Shown piece by piece: positions 54,899 to 63,030 of a stretch of 64,000 nt of DNA (its first letter is position 1; every line of letters starts with the position of its first letter). The DNA is from Shinella sp. (lineage in GTDB: Bacteria; Pseudomonadota; Alphaproteobacteria; Rhizobiales; Rhizobiaceae): positions 1 through 64,000 of the forward strand of contig QFQX01000006.1 in the NCBI GenBank assembly GCA_003248775.1, read 5' to 3'. Under the pieces are notes generated by a model. It was not told the origin of the DNA. It worked only from the letters and a program-made list of their open reading frames with translations, and did not search any database. Both the position numbers and the translations under genes were made by a program.

Positions 54899-55972
54899 AT
54901 GACAACAGCACAATTCATTCCGGCTTCCGCTGTGACGCGCGGCGAGTTTCGCGGGCGCGCCGGCGAGTATTTCGGCATCTGGATCGTCAATATCCTGCTG
55001 ACGATCGTCACCGTCGGCATCTATTCCGCCTGGGCCAAGGTGCGGCGCAACCGTTATTTCTACGGCAATACCTTCGTCGATGGTCACTCCTTCGACTATC
55101 ATGCCCGTGGCAAGCAGATCTTCATCGGCCGCTTGATCGTCTTTGCCTATCTGATCGTTTATAATATCGTTCTGATGTTCGCGCCGTTTATCGGTCTGGC
55201 GCTGGCGCTCGGCATGCTGCTGCTGCTGCCGTGGATCGTCTCGCGCAGCCTGCGCTTCAATGCCCGGGTGACCAGCTATCGCAATATCCGTTTCGATTTC
55301 CTCGGCAAAACCTGGGGCGCTTTCGTCGCGATCATCCTCGGCGGCCTCGTCTCGATCATATCGCTCGGCATTCTGGCGCCTTTCGCCAGCCGCTGGCTTT
55401 ACCGCTATGTTTTCAACAACCTGCGTTACGGCGATCGTGCCTTTGCGACGGATCCCCGTATCGGCAAGCTCTATGGCGTCTGGTGGGTCTCAGCGCTGAT
55501 TTCGCTTGTGGGCTTCGTCATCGCGGCGGGACTGGGCTTCCTGTTCTATGCTGCAAGCGCGTCCAATATGGATTTCCTCACCGAGGAGGAGCGGACCATC
55601 CAGATTGTGGGCGCCATCTATGGAACGGTGGTTCCGCTGCTGGTGCTTTATGCTGTCGCTGCCATTTTCTATCGGGTTGGCGTGCGCAATGTCGTCATGC
55701 AGGCGACATTGCTTGACGGACGTCACAGGCTTTACAGCGATCTGTCGCGGTTTCGTTATTTTTGGATCGTGGTCTCGAACCTTATCGTTTCCGTATTCTC
55801 TTTCGGCCTGATGCGTCCATGGGCGGCCATTCGTGAGAGACGCTACACCGTCGAGCATTCCGGCATCGTCTTCGATGGCGATATCGGTGAAATCATTGCC
55901 TCCATCGAAGACACGGGCTCGGCGGTGACGGCCGAATATATCGATATGGAAGGCTTCGATTTTGGCTTCTGA
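54899..55972 (+). CDS. DUF898 (YjgN) family membrane protein
   Basis: 357 residues with about six membrane helices. The YjgN hallmark EYFGIWIVNILLTIVTVGIYSAWAKVRRNRYFYGNT is at residues 22-57 and recurs in weaker form as FWIVVSNLIVSVFSFGLMRPWAAIRERRY near 310, an internal duplication seen in the family. Function unknown. ATG at 54899 is chosen. Its stop overlaps or abuts the M48 protease start, so the pair is likely co-translated and may form a membrane-protein quality-control module. Confidence 0.85.
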   Translation: MTTAQFIPASAVTRGEFRGRAGEYFGIWIVNILLTIVTVGIYSAWAKVRRNRYFYGNTFVDGHSFDYHARGKQIFIGRLIVFAYLIVYNIVLMFAPFIGLALALGMLLLLPWIVSRSLRFNARVTSYRNIRFDFLGKTWGAFVAIILGGLVSIISLGILAPFASRWLYRYVFNNLRYGDRAFATDPRIGKLYGVWWVSALISLVGFVIAAGLGFLFYAASASNMDFLTEEERTIQIVGAIYGTVVPLLVLYAVAAIFYRVGVRNVVMQATLLDGRHRLYSDLSRFRYFWIVVSNLIVSVFSFGLMRPWAAIRERRYTVEHSGIVFDGDIGEIIASIEDTGSAVTAEYIDMEGFDFGF

Positions 55973-57035
55973 GGCAATGGGCAGCGAGGCGCGGATCATC
56001 GCCCGTGGACATTGGCATCCGCCACGCTCCAGCAAGGCGATGGCTGCGATGCTTCTCGCCAGCGATACCACTCTTCTGGTGCGTATCGACGGGGAGGCGG
56101 GTGATCCCGCCGCGTTCAACGACGCCCGCCGGGTGACGATATCCGATCGTATCGGCAATATTCCTCGCCGTATCGGCTTCATCGACGGATCGACGTTCGA
56201 GACGGCGGACAACGACGCCATCGATGGCTGGCTGAGGAAAACCCGTTCTCGCCACCATGGCTTTGTCCATGAACTGGAGAGGTTCCATCCCCGGTTGATC
56301 GCTTTCGTTCTCGGGATCGTCCTGCTGGGAGGCCTCGTCTATCGTTTCGCCCTGCCGGCGCTGGTTGAGGTCGCTGTTGCCGTCACGCCGCCTGTGGTTC
56401 CGAAGCTGATGTCTTCAGGAACGCTCGCCTCGCTCGATCAGACCGTATTTTCCAAGAGTGGACTGCCCGAAGCGCAGCAAAATGAACTGGTGGCAAAGTT
56501 CGAGGCGCTGGCCGAGCATTCGGCGCGGGGCAGCGAGGGTTACAATCTCAATTTCCGAAAAGGTGGCGTTATCGGTCCGAACGCATTCGCGTTGCCGGAT
56601 GGCACGCTGGTGATCACCGACGAACTGATCGACCTTGCAGCCGGCGACAGCGAGATGATTCTCGGTGTTCTGGCGCACGAGATCGGTCATGTGGAGAAGA
56701 CCCATTCGCTGCGCCAGGTTTATCGCGCGGCCGGTACGGCAGGTCTTATCATGCTGATTGCCGGCGACATCGGTTCTGCCGGTGAGGATATCCTGACCAA
56801 TGGAGCAGCGCTGGTATCGCTGTCCTATTCCCGCTCCGCCGAGAGCGAGGCGGACCATGTTTCCGTCGAGTTGATGTCCAAGGCCGGTCATGACCCGGCG
56901 GCAATCGGACGCTTTTTCGAGGTGATCGAGAAAAAACTCGGCGACAGCGGAGAGACTTCCATTCTCGCGACCCATCCCGGCACGCCTGAGCGACGGCGGC
57001 AGATCGAGGAATGGACGAAAGAAATCGCCAAATGA
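55962..57035 (+). CDS. M48-family metallopeptidase
   Basis: 357 residues. HEIGH zinc motif at about residue 234 and the third ligand glutamate in SAESEADHVSVELM. One hydrophobic segment (LIAFVLGIVLLGGLVYRFAL, about residues 112-131) anchors it, with the catalytic domain probably periplasmic as in BepA/LoiP-type proteases. The TTG start has AAGG 8 bases upstream and overlaps the DUF898 gene by 11 bases; the ATG at 55977 is an alternative. A hairpin terminator follows immediately. Confidence 0.88.
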   Translation: MASEAMGSEARIIARGHWHPPRSSKAMAAMLLASDTTLLVRIDGEAGDPAAFNDARRVTISDRIGNIPRRIGFIDGSTFETADNDAIDGWLRKTRSRHHGFVHELERFHPRLIAFVLGIVLLGGLVYRFALPALVEVAVAVTPPVVPKLMSSGTLASLDQTVFSKSGLPEAQQNELVAKFEALAEHSARGSEGYNLNFRKGGVIGPNAFALPDGTLVITDELIDLAAGDSEMILGVLAHEIGHVEKTHSLRQVYRAAGTAGLIMLIAGDIGSAGEDILTNGAALVSLSYSRSAESEADHVSVELMSKAGHDPAAIGRFFEVIEKKLGDSGETSILATHPGTPERRRQIEEWTKEIAK

Positions 57036-57037
57036 AA

Positions 57038-57060
57038 AGGGGCGGTTTGCGACCGCCCCT
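57038..57060. terminator. Terminator between convergent M48 and fbpA genes
   Basis: AGGGGCGGT and ACCGCCCCT pair with a five-base loop, three bases after the M48 stop and 26 bases before the fbpA stop. No long T-tract. Confidence 0.7.
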
Positions 57061-57085
57061 ATCCCATGAAATCTGAATGGCTCGT

Positions 57086-58129
57086 TTACTGCGTCGGGCC
57101 GTCGTTGAAGCCGACCTTGTCGACCAGTTCGGAAGCCAGCTTGCGGTTGGCGGCGATGTCGGTCAGCGGCAGTTGATCGGGCTTGATCTGGCCGAAGGAG
57201 GCGACGACCTCGGAGACCTTGGCGCCCGGCAGAACCGGATATTCGAAGACCTGCTCCGAATAGATTTCCTGAGCCTTGCCGGATGACAGGAATTCCATCA
57301 GCTTGATGGCGTTGTCCTTGTTGGGGGAGTTCTTCGCCAGCGCCATGCCGGAGATATTCACATGCGTGCCCCGGTCCTCAGCATTGGGGAACAGCACCTT
57401 GATGGCGGACGCCCATTCCTTTTCTTCCGGGTCCTTGTCGTTGGTCATCATCAGGCCAACGTAGTAGGTGTTGCCAAGCGAAATATCGCATTCGCCGGAC
57501 ATGATCGACTTGGCCTGGCTGCGGTCGTTGCCGTCAGGCTTGCGGACGAGGTTGTTCTTCAAACCGGTCAACCACTTTTCCGTATATTCCGCGCCGTGAT
57601 GGGCGATCATCGAGGCAAAGAGGCCGATATTATAGGAATGCTGGCCGTCGCGCACGCAGATGCGGCCCTTCCACTTCGGGTCGGACAGTTCCTCATAAGT
57701 GATTGCCGTTTCCGGAACGCGCTCCTTCGAAGCGTATACCACGCGGCCGCGGCTGGTCAGCCCGAACCAGTTACCTGCCGGATCGCGGTACTGCGCCGGA
57801 ATGTCCTTGTTGATGATGTCGTTTTGCACCGGCTGGGTAACGCCGCCATCCTTGGCTTCGACCAGACGGCCGATATCGACGGTCAGGATGACGTCGGCGG
57901 GGGAGTTGGCACCTTCGGCGGAGATGCGTTCGACCAGTCCCTTGTCGAGGAAGAGAACATTGGTCTCAATGCCGGTTTCCTTGGTGAACTCATCGAGCAG
58001 CGGCTGGATCAGCTCCGGCTGGCGATAAGAGTAGATATTGACTTCGCCGTCAGCTAGCGCGGAACCGGCCATGGCGCCTAAAGACACCGTGGCAAGAAGC
58101 GCCGCGCGAATTGTTTTCGCTGAAAACAT
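57086..58129 (-). CDS. fbpA: Ferric iron ABC transporter substrate-binding protein
   Basis: 347 residues with a signal peptide cleaved near Ala26 (MAGSALA|DGEV). The mature start VNIYSYRQPELIQPLLDEFTKETGI and the tyrosine pair in SLGNTYYVGLM, which binds Fe(III), identify an FbpA/FutA-type periplasmic binding protein. AGAGGAG precedes the ATG. It is divergent from rirA, and its promoter region (TTGACA at 58203-58198, ATTAAA at 58180-58175, 17-base spacer on the minus strand) is overlapped by an IRO-like site, so iron repression by RirA is expected. The permease and ATPase are not adjacent. Confidence 0.93.
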   Translation of the reverse strand: MFSAKTIRAALLATVSLGAMAGSALADGEVNIYSYRQPELIQPLLDEFTKETGIETNVLFLDKGLVERISAEGANSPADVILTVDIGRLVEAKDGGVTQPVQNDIINKDIPAQYRDPAGNWFGLTSRGRVVYASKERVPETAITYEELSDPKWKGRICVRDGQHSYNIGLFASMIAHHGAEYTEKWLTGLKNNLVRKPDGNDRSQAKSIMSGECDISLGNTYYVGLMMTNDKDPEEKEWASAIKVLFPNAEDRGTHVNISGMALAKNSPNKDNAIKLMEFLSSGKAQEIYSEQVFEYPVLPGAKVSEVVASFGQIKPDQLPLTDIAANRKLASELVDKVGFNDGPTQ

Positions 58130-58167
58130 GGAAAACTCCTCTGTTGAATCCCATCTTGGATATTAGT

Positions 58168-58182
58168 TGACTGCTTTAATCA
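58168..58182. promoter_or_regulatory. IRO-like box over the fbpA promoter
   Basis: TGA-CTGCTTTAA-TCA, the TGA-N9-TCA symmetry described for RirA operators, overlapping the predicted fbpA -10 (58175-58180). It is a short motif and could arise by chance, but its place over the -10 between fbpA and rirA is telling. Confidence 0.55.
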
Positions 58183-58257
58183 TGAATTGCGGAAGACTGT
58201 CAATCGGACTAGGGTCCGTTCACATTCAAGTGAATCTTGAAGTTGAGTATTTTGGAA

Positions 58258-58286
58258 TTGTTCAAAACTGCAAAAGGCGTTATATA
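58258..58286 (+). promoter_or_regulatory. Candidate rirA promoter
   Basis: TTGTTC (58258-58263), 17-base spacer, TATATA (58281-58286), about 29 bases before the start codon. A dyad TTCAAG-N5-CTTGAA (58225-58241) lies just upstream. Confidence 0.6.
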
Positions 58287-58314
58287 AGGCTGAAAACGAG
58301 TCAGGGAGTCAGGC

Positions 58315-58791
58315 ATGCGTTTGACAAAGCAGACAAATTACGCAGTGCGCATGCTCATGTATTGCGCTGCTAATAAAGAGCATTTGAGCCGGATCCCGGA
58401 AATCGCCAAGGCTTATGGCGTCTCCGAACTGTTCCTGTTCAAGATTCTTCAGCCGCTGAACAAGGCAGGATTGGTGGAAACCGTCCGTGGCCGAAACGGT
58501 GGTGTGCGCCTTGGTCGTCCGGCTGACAAGATCACCCTGTTCGATGTGGTGAAGGTCACGGAAGACAGCTTCGCCATGGCGGAATGTTTCGAGGACGACG
58601 GTGACGTCGATTGTCCGCTGATCGACAGCTGCGGTTTGAACTCCGCGCTGCGCAAGGCGCTCGGCGCCTTCTTTGAAGTGCTCAGCCAGTACACCATCGA
58701 CGATCTGGTCAAGGCCCGTCCGCAGATCAATTTCCTGCTCGGCATCAATGATTTCGAGCCGAAGGCCGCTATTTCCGCCCCGGCTGCCTGA
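58315..58791 (+). CDS. rirA: Rhizobial iron regulator RirA
   Basis: 158 residues of the Rrf2 family. The winged HTH (RLTKQTNYAVRMLMYCAANKEHLSRIPEIAKAYGVSELFLFKILQPLNKAGLVETVRG) and the cluster cysteines Cys91, Cys100 and Cys106 (AECFEDDGDVDCPLIDSCG) are complete. RirA binds an iron-sulfur cluster and represses iron-uptake genes when iron is sufficient. Described RirA proteins have spacing C91/C99/C105; here one residue is inserted after the first. AGGGAG lies upstream of the ATG. Divergent fbpA is the natural first target. Confidence 0.95.
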   Translation: MRLTKQTNYAVRMLMYCAANKEHLSRIPEIAKAYGVSELFLFKILQPLNKAGLVETVRGRNGGVRLGRPADKITLFDVVKVTEDSFAMAECFEDDGDVDCPLIDSCGLNSALRKALGAFFEVLSQYTIDDLVKARPQINFLLGINDFEPKAAISAPAA

Positions 58792-58816
58792 TCGGCAATT
58801 CGCGGTTACCTTTTAG

Positions 58817-58850
58817 AACCCCGCTGCGCCAACCGGCCGGCGGGGTTTTC
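58817..58850 (+). terminator. Terminator of rirA
   Basis: AACCCCGC and GCGGGGTT pair around a 15-base partly paired loop, followed by TTCGTTTG, 26 bases after the stop. Confidence 0.75.
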
Positions 58851-58937
58851 GTTTGTTGCAAGACGACAATCTCGACCGAACAGAAAAAGTCGCCGGATCC
58901 AGTCGGATCCCCTTGAGCGGCGCGGTTCTTCAAAATA

Positions 58938-58951
58938 CGTTTACGTAAACG
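58938..58951. promoter_or_regulatory. LacI-type palindromic operator upstream of the GMC oxidoreductase
   Basis: CGTTTACGTAAACG is a perfect 14-base palindrome with a central CG, the usual form of LacI/GalR-family operators, 71 bases before the start codon. No LacI-family gene is in the window. Confidence 0.55.
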
Positions 58952-59022
58952 GAAGTGATGGAGGTCGCTGCCGTGGGCTGCTGGTCATCCGACCGTAGGG
59001 AGCTTTGGGAGGAGCGCCTTCA

Positions 59023-60624
59023 ATGTATGATTATGTCATCGCCGGCGGTGGGTCGGCGGGATCCGTTCTGGCATCGCGCCTGAGCGAAAACCCGGACGTG
59101 AAGGTCTGCCTTATCGAAGCGGGAGGGCTTGGGCGCGATCTTCTGCTGCGGGTCCCTTCAGGAGCGGTCGCCATCGTGCCGGGGCGGGTGAAAGGCCCGA
59201 ACTGGTGCTTCGCGACGGAGCCGCAGCCGGGATTGAACGGCAGGTGCGGCTTTCAGCCGCGGGGCAGGGGGCTCGGCGGATCGAGCCTGATCAACGCCAT
59301 GCTCTATGTCCGCGGCCACGCCTCGGACTACGACGGCTGGGCGAAGGCTGGTTGCTCCGGTTGGTCTTATCCCGATGTGCTGCCCTATTTCCTGAAATCG
59401 GAAAACAATATCCGTGGCGCGAATGCCCTGCATGGCGCAAGCGGGCCCCTTCAGGTGAGCGATCCCGATTGGGCAAGGCCGATCAACCGGGCCTTCATTG
59501 AGGCAGGGGAACTGCGCGGCTTCAGGACGAACGACGATTTCAACGGACCGGATCAGGAAGGTTTCGGTCTCTATCAGGCAACCCAGTTCTGGCAGGGGCC
59601 GAAGAAGGGGGAACGCTGTTCCGCTTCCGCCGCCTATCTGCACGACCATCTGGATGAGCGGCCGAACCTTACGATCATCCCCCATGCGCGGGCGACCCGG
59701 ATCCTGATCGAGAACGGCCGTGCCGTCGGCATCGTCTATCGGCAGGGACGGAAGGACGCCACGGTTCGGGCGGCGCGAGAGGTGCTCGTCTCAAGTGGAG
59801 CCCTGCAATCGCCGCAACTCCTGATGCTGTCGGGGATCGGCCCGGCGGATGAGTTGCGGCGGTTTGGCATTTCCGTGGTGGCTGATCGCCGGGAGGTCGG
59901 GGCTAACCTGCAGGATCATCTCGACTACACCCTCGTTTATCGCTCCGGTGATCCCGATATGATGGGCATCGGACTGACGGGCATGCGGGACATGGTGCGC
60001 GCTGCAGGCGAATGGCGGCGCGAGGGAACGGGCCTGCTGCGTTCGACCTTTGCGGAATCGGGAGCCTTCCTGAAAACCGACCCGAGCCTTGATCGGCCTG
60101 ATATCCAGCTGCATTTCGTTGTCGCCATGGTTGATGACCATGCCCGCAGGCTGCATCTGGGCTACGGTTATTCCTGCCATGTCTGCCTGCTGCGGCCCCA
60201 TTCGCGCGGGCGCGTGAGCCTGAAGAGTGCCGATCCTCTCGCCGCGCCGCTGATCGATCCCGCCTATCTCTCGGATGGCAGGGACATGGCCGGTATGATT
60301 GCCGGAACGAAAGTGACACGCGAGGTGATGGAGGCCGCACCTCTCGATCGCTACCGCCGCCGCGAACTCAATCCTGCCGGCAATACCGAAGCCGAAATCG
60401 CATCCGCGATCCGTGCTCGCGCCGACACCATCTATCATCCGGCCGGAACCTGCCGGATGGGGGCAGACGAGGATTCGGTCGTGGATCCGCAATTGCGAGT
60501 GCGCGGCGTCGAGGGACTGCGGGTGGTGGATGCTTCCATCATGCCGACCCTGATCGGCGGGAATACCAATGCGCCTGTCATCATGATGGCGGAGAAGATC
60601 GCCGCCTCCATTCTCGCGGCCTGA
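59023..60624 (+). CDS. GMC-family FAD oxidoreductase (choline/alcohol dehydrogenase type)
   Basis: 533 residues. FAD motif YVIAGGGSAGSVLASRLSE at residues 4-22, GMC signature 1 RGRGLGGSSLINAMLYVRGH near 85, signature 2 SSGALQSPQLLMLSGIGP near 255, and catalytic histidine in YHPAGTCRMG near 474. The family oxidises choline, aliphatic or sugar alcohols to aldehydes or ketones, usually with a quinone acceptor. Substrate not determinable; proximity to gluconokinase hints at a sugar or sugar-acid. ATG at 59023 is used, with GGAGG about 11 bases upstream. Confidence 0.88.
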   Translation: MYDYVIAGGGSAGSVLASRLSENPDVKVCLIEAGGLGRDLLLRVPSGAVAIVPGRVKGPNWCFATEPQPGLNGRCGFQPRGRGLGGSSLINAMLYVRGHASDYDGWAKAGCSGWSYPDVLPYFLKSENNIRGANALHGASGPLQVSDPDWARPINRAFIEAGELRGFRTNDDFNGPDQEGFGLYQATQFWQGPKKGERCSASAAYLHDHLDERPNLTIIPHARATRILIENGRAVGIVYRQGRKDATVRAAREVLVSSGALQSPQLLMLSGIGPADELRRFGISVVADRREVGANLQDHLDYTLVYRSGDPDMMGIGLTGMRDMVRAAGEWRREGTGLLRSTFAESGAFLKTDPSLDRPDIQLHFVVAMVDDHARRLHLGYGYSCHVCLLRPHSRGRVSLKSADPLAAPLIDPAYLSDGRDMAGMIAGTKVTREVMEAAPLDRYRRRELNPAGNTEAEIASAIRARADTIYHPAGTCRMGADEDSVVDPQLRVRGVEGLRVVDASIMPTLIGGNTNAPVIMMAEKIAASILAA

Positions 60625-60674
60625 AGTTTCGGGCTGGGTTGGAAGGCGGCTTGGGTTTTCCATCCGGCGCGGAT

Positions 60675-60738
60675 GGAGCAATTCCAGCAAAAGTGGGAAC
60701 CGGTTTTGCGTCCGGAATTGCGTGGAACCAAAGAGATA
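60675..60738. repeat. Dispersed rhizobial intergenic repeat, copy 2
   Basis: GAGCAATTCCAGCAAAAGT, then CGGTTTTGCGTCCGGAATTGCG and an AAAGAGATATAA block; same family as 8784-8881. It lies between the GMC gene and the gluconokinase gene. Confidence 0.7.
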
Positions 60739-60740
60739 TA

Positions 60741-60774
60741 ACATTCACGGCGTTTCTGTTATTGCCGTGAATGT
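60741..60774. terminator. Inverted repeat between GMC and gluconokinase genes
   Basis: ACATTCACGGC and GCCGTGAATGT, perfect 11-base arms with a 12-base loop, followed by TCTAGTTT. Terminator for the GMC gene or an operator for gluconokinase; sequence does not decide. Confidence 0.5.
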
Positions 60775-60818
60775 TCTAGTTTCCGCAGCAATATGTATTT
60801 CGTGGGAAGGAGGCCGGC

Positions 60819-61349
60819 TTGGCTGAGACGAAACCGATAGCGCCGCGGGCGATCATCGTCATGGGGGTCAGCGGTTGCGGCAAATCCTCCGTCGGTGCCT
60901 TGCTGGCCGAGCGGCTGGGCCTTGCCTTCATCGAGGGGGACAGCCTGCATCCGGCCGGGAACGTCGCAAAGATGGCGCAGGGAATAGCGTTGACGGATGA
61001 GGATCGCTGGCCGTGGCTGGAGACGATCGGTACGCTGATGGCCGAGGCGCTGGATCGCGGCGACGGGATTGTCGTCTCGTGCTCGGCGCTGAAACGCATC
61101 TACCGTGACCGGCTGCGACAGGCGACATCTGATCGGCTTTCCTTCGTCTTTCTGGAGGGGACGCCGGAATTGCTGCTGTCCCGCATGGGTGCGCGCACCG
61201 GCCATTTCATGCCTGTTACGCTGCTGGAGAGCCAGTTGCGGACGCTGGAGGTGCCGACGGGAGAGAAGGGCGTCATCACCGTGAGCATCGACGCGAGTGT
61301 CGAGGCCATCGTGGACCGCGCGCTCAAGGAATTGACGGTTATCGGCTGA
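60819..61349 (+). CDS. gntK: Gluconokinase
   Basis: 176 residues of the thermoresistant GntK family. Walker A GVSGCGKSS near residue 16, then EGDSLHPAGNVAKMAQGIALTDEDRWPWL, the gluconate-binding signature, and VVSCSALKRIYRDRLR. It phosphorylates gluconate to 6-phosphogluconate, which feeds the Entner-Doudoroff enzymes encoded at 6854-11080. The TTG start is supported by AAGGAGG 7 bases upstream. Confidence 0.93.
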   Translation: MAETKPIAPRAIIVMGVSGCGKSSVGALLAERLGLAFIEGDSLHPAGNVAKMAQGIALTDEDRWPWLETIGTLMAEALDRGDGIVVSCSALKRIYRDRLRQATSDRLSFVFLEGTPELLLSRMGARTGHFMPVTLLESQLRTLEVPTGEKGVITVSIDASVEAIVDRALKELTVIG

Positions 61350-61369
61350 GCGGCCGGTCGGGCACCCGG

Positions 61370-62791
61370 TCACGCCGCCATGGCAACGCGATTGCGGCCG
61401 TTCTTCTTGGCGCCATAAAGCGCTTCGTCGGCCTGGCTGAGCAGGATGTCGATATCCTCGGTTCCTTCAGAAACGGCGGCAAGGCCGATGCTGAGCGTGA
61501 CATGGATCTCCCGGCCATCGTCGAGACGGATGGGCTCCTGCTGAACCGCGCGCCGGATCTGTTCTGCGATTTCCATGGCATCCGATACGGTGCAGTCCGA
61601 GAGAAGGGCGGCAAACTCCTCACCCCCGAGACGACCGAGGGCATCGTCGGTACGAAGGATGTCCCTGATGCGCTGCGCGGATACCACCAGCACGGTGTCG
61701 CCCGCGGCGTGGCCGAAGGTGTCGTTGACGTTCTTGAAGTGGTCGAGATCCATCAGCAACGCAACGCTGCGCCGCCGTGAGCGCTGCAGGATAAGGCCTG
61801 CCTGTTCCCGAAACGCCCGCCGGTTGGAAAGGCCGGTCAGAGCATCGTTGGATGCCAGATGCTGAAGGCGGGCGACCAGATCGTTATGTGCCGCCATGAC
61901 GCTGGCAAGCATGACCGGCGCAAGACAAATCAGGCCGACGCCCATTCTCACGGAGATGAGCGTGATCTCGTTCGTCGATTCCTCCGGCGTAGGCAACATT
62001 CCGGCTGAAATGGCAAACAGGGTCCATATGCTGAAGAGCAGGGTCAGAACCGATGTCGCGAACACCGGATAGCTCAGGGCACACCAGAGGAGAGCCGGAA
62101 CGGGAAAGGCGATTGCGCCTCCGCCGCCCACCATGATTGCCGCGACGCAGGAGACCAGAAGGGAGATGGCGGGAGCGAGTTTGGCCGGTCCCGGAAATGA
62201 ACGCATCGAGGCGAGCAATCCTTGGGAACGTCCACCGTCGGGATAGGCGAGAACGACCGGAAGAATGGTGATGTAATTGACGAGCTCGGTCGAGAACCAG
62301 AAGAAAAGGCCCCTCAGGCTGCTGCTATCGAAGAGGACCGGATTTGCGATGGCCCCCACGAGGCCCGCCGCGGCGGAGCCCGCCACCGCCGCGAGAGCGA
62401 GGTACAGCATCGATGAAGGATGGCGCAACCGCCTGACATCCTTGGGCAGCCGGAAGCAGACCAGATAGGCGGCCGCGACACCAACCATGTTGGCGCCGTT
62501 CAGGATCACCGCCTTTTCGAATGAAGCTCCGGTCAACAGATCGGCGGCGAGATATGCGCCGAAGGCTGCAGCCCAACCGGCGGGCGTCGATGTATTTTCA
62601 AAACGTAGCAACAGGCCGAGAAGGACAGCGTTTGCGGGCCAGACCGTTGCCAGCGAGCCGATGGGGCGGGTCAATATCCCGAGCATGCATGCGGCGAAGA
62701 CGGCAGCCGCGAGCACGAGCCAGGGCGGTGCGGGCCATGCCCGATACAGCACCGGCTGTCCGTCCCTGTGTCGTAAATGCGCTTCGCCCAT
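61370..62791 (-). CDS. MASE1-type membrane diguanylate cyclase
   Basis: 473 residues. The N-terminal 300 residues contain about eight helices with MASE1 features (GSLATVWPANAVLLGLLLRF). The GGDEF domain starts at SNDALTGLSNRRAFREQ, has active-site GGEEF, and an RxxD inhibitory site (RTDD) five residues before it, so product feedback inhibition by c-di-GMP is expected. Mg-binding DLDHFKNVNDTFGH is intact, so the enzyme should be active. Convergent with gluconokinase; regulation not seen. Confidence 0.92.
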   Translation of the reverse strand: MGEAHLRHRDGQPVLYRAWPAPPWLVLAAAVFAACMLGILTRPIGSLATVWPANAVLLGLLLRFENTSTPAGWAAAFGAYLAADLLTGASFEKAVILNGANMVGVAAAYLVCFRLPKDVRRLRHPSSMLYLALAAVAGSAAAGLVGAIANPVLFDSSSLRGLFFWFSTELVNYITILPVVLAYPDGGRSQGLLASMRSFPGPAKLAPAISLLVSCVAAIMVGGGGAIAFPVPALLWCALSYPVFATSVLTLLFSIWTLFAISAGMLPTPEESTNEITLISVRMGVGLICLAPVMLASVMAAHNDLVARLQHLASNDALTGLSNRRAFREQAGLILQRSRRRSVALLMDLDHFKNVNDTFGHAAGDTVLVVSAQRIRDILRTDDALGRLGGEEFAALLSDCTVSDAMEIAEQIRRAVQQEPIRLDDGREIHVTLSIGLAAVSEGTEDIDILLSQADEALYGAKKNGRNRVAMAA

Positions 62792-63030
62792 GGGACTACT
62801 CTCCGTCTGAAAGCAATTATCGGACGAAAGGTTGTCGAGGTGTTAAACGAAACCGCTTACATGCGCATTTCGTTGAACAGCATGTGCTGAAGGTTAACGT
62901 TCGTTTGCATCTGCCAAGGCATGTCGCGCAAAAATGTGCAGCGGTTCCGCGGCGACATGCGATGAAATAAGACGCTTCAAGCGCATGGAGCGAATCCGAA
63001 AGATCGTGACACGCTTCAAGGCCGTGTCAC

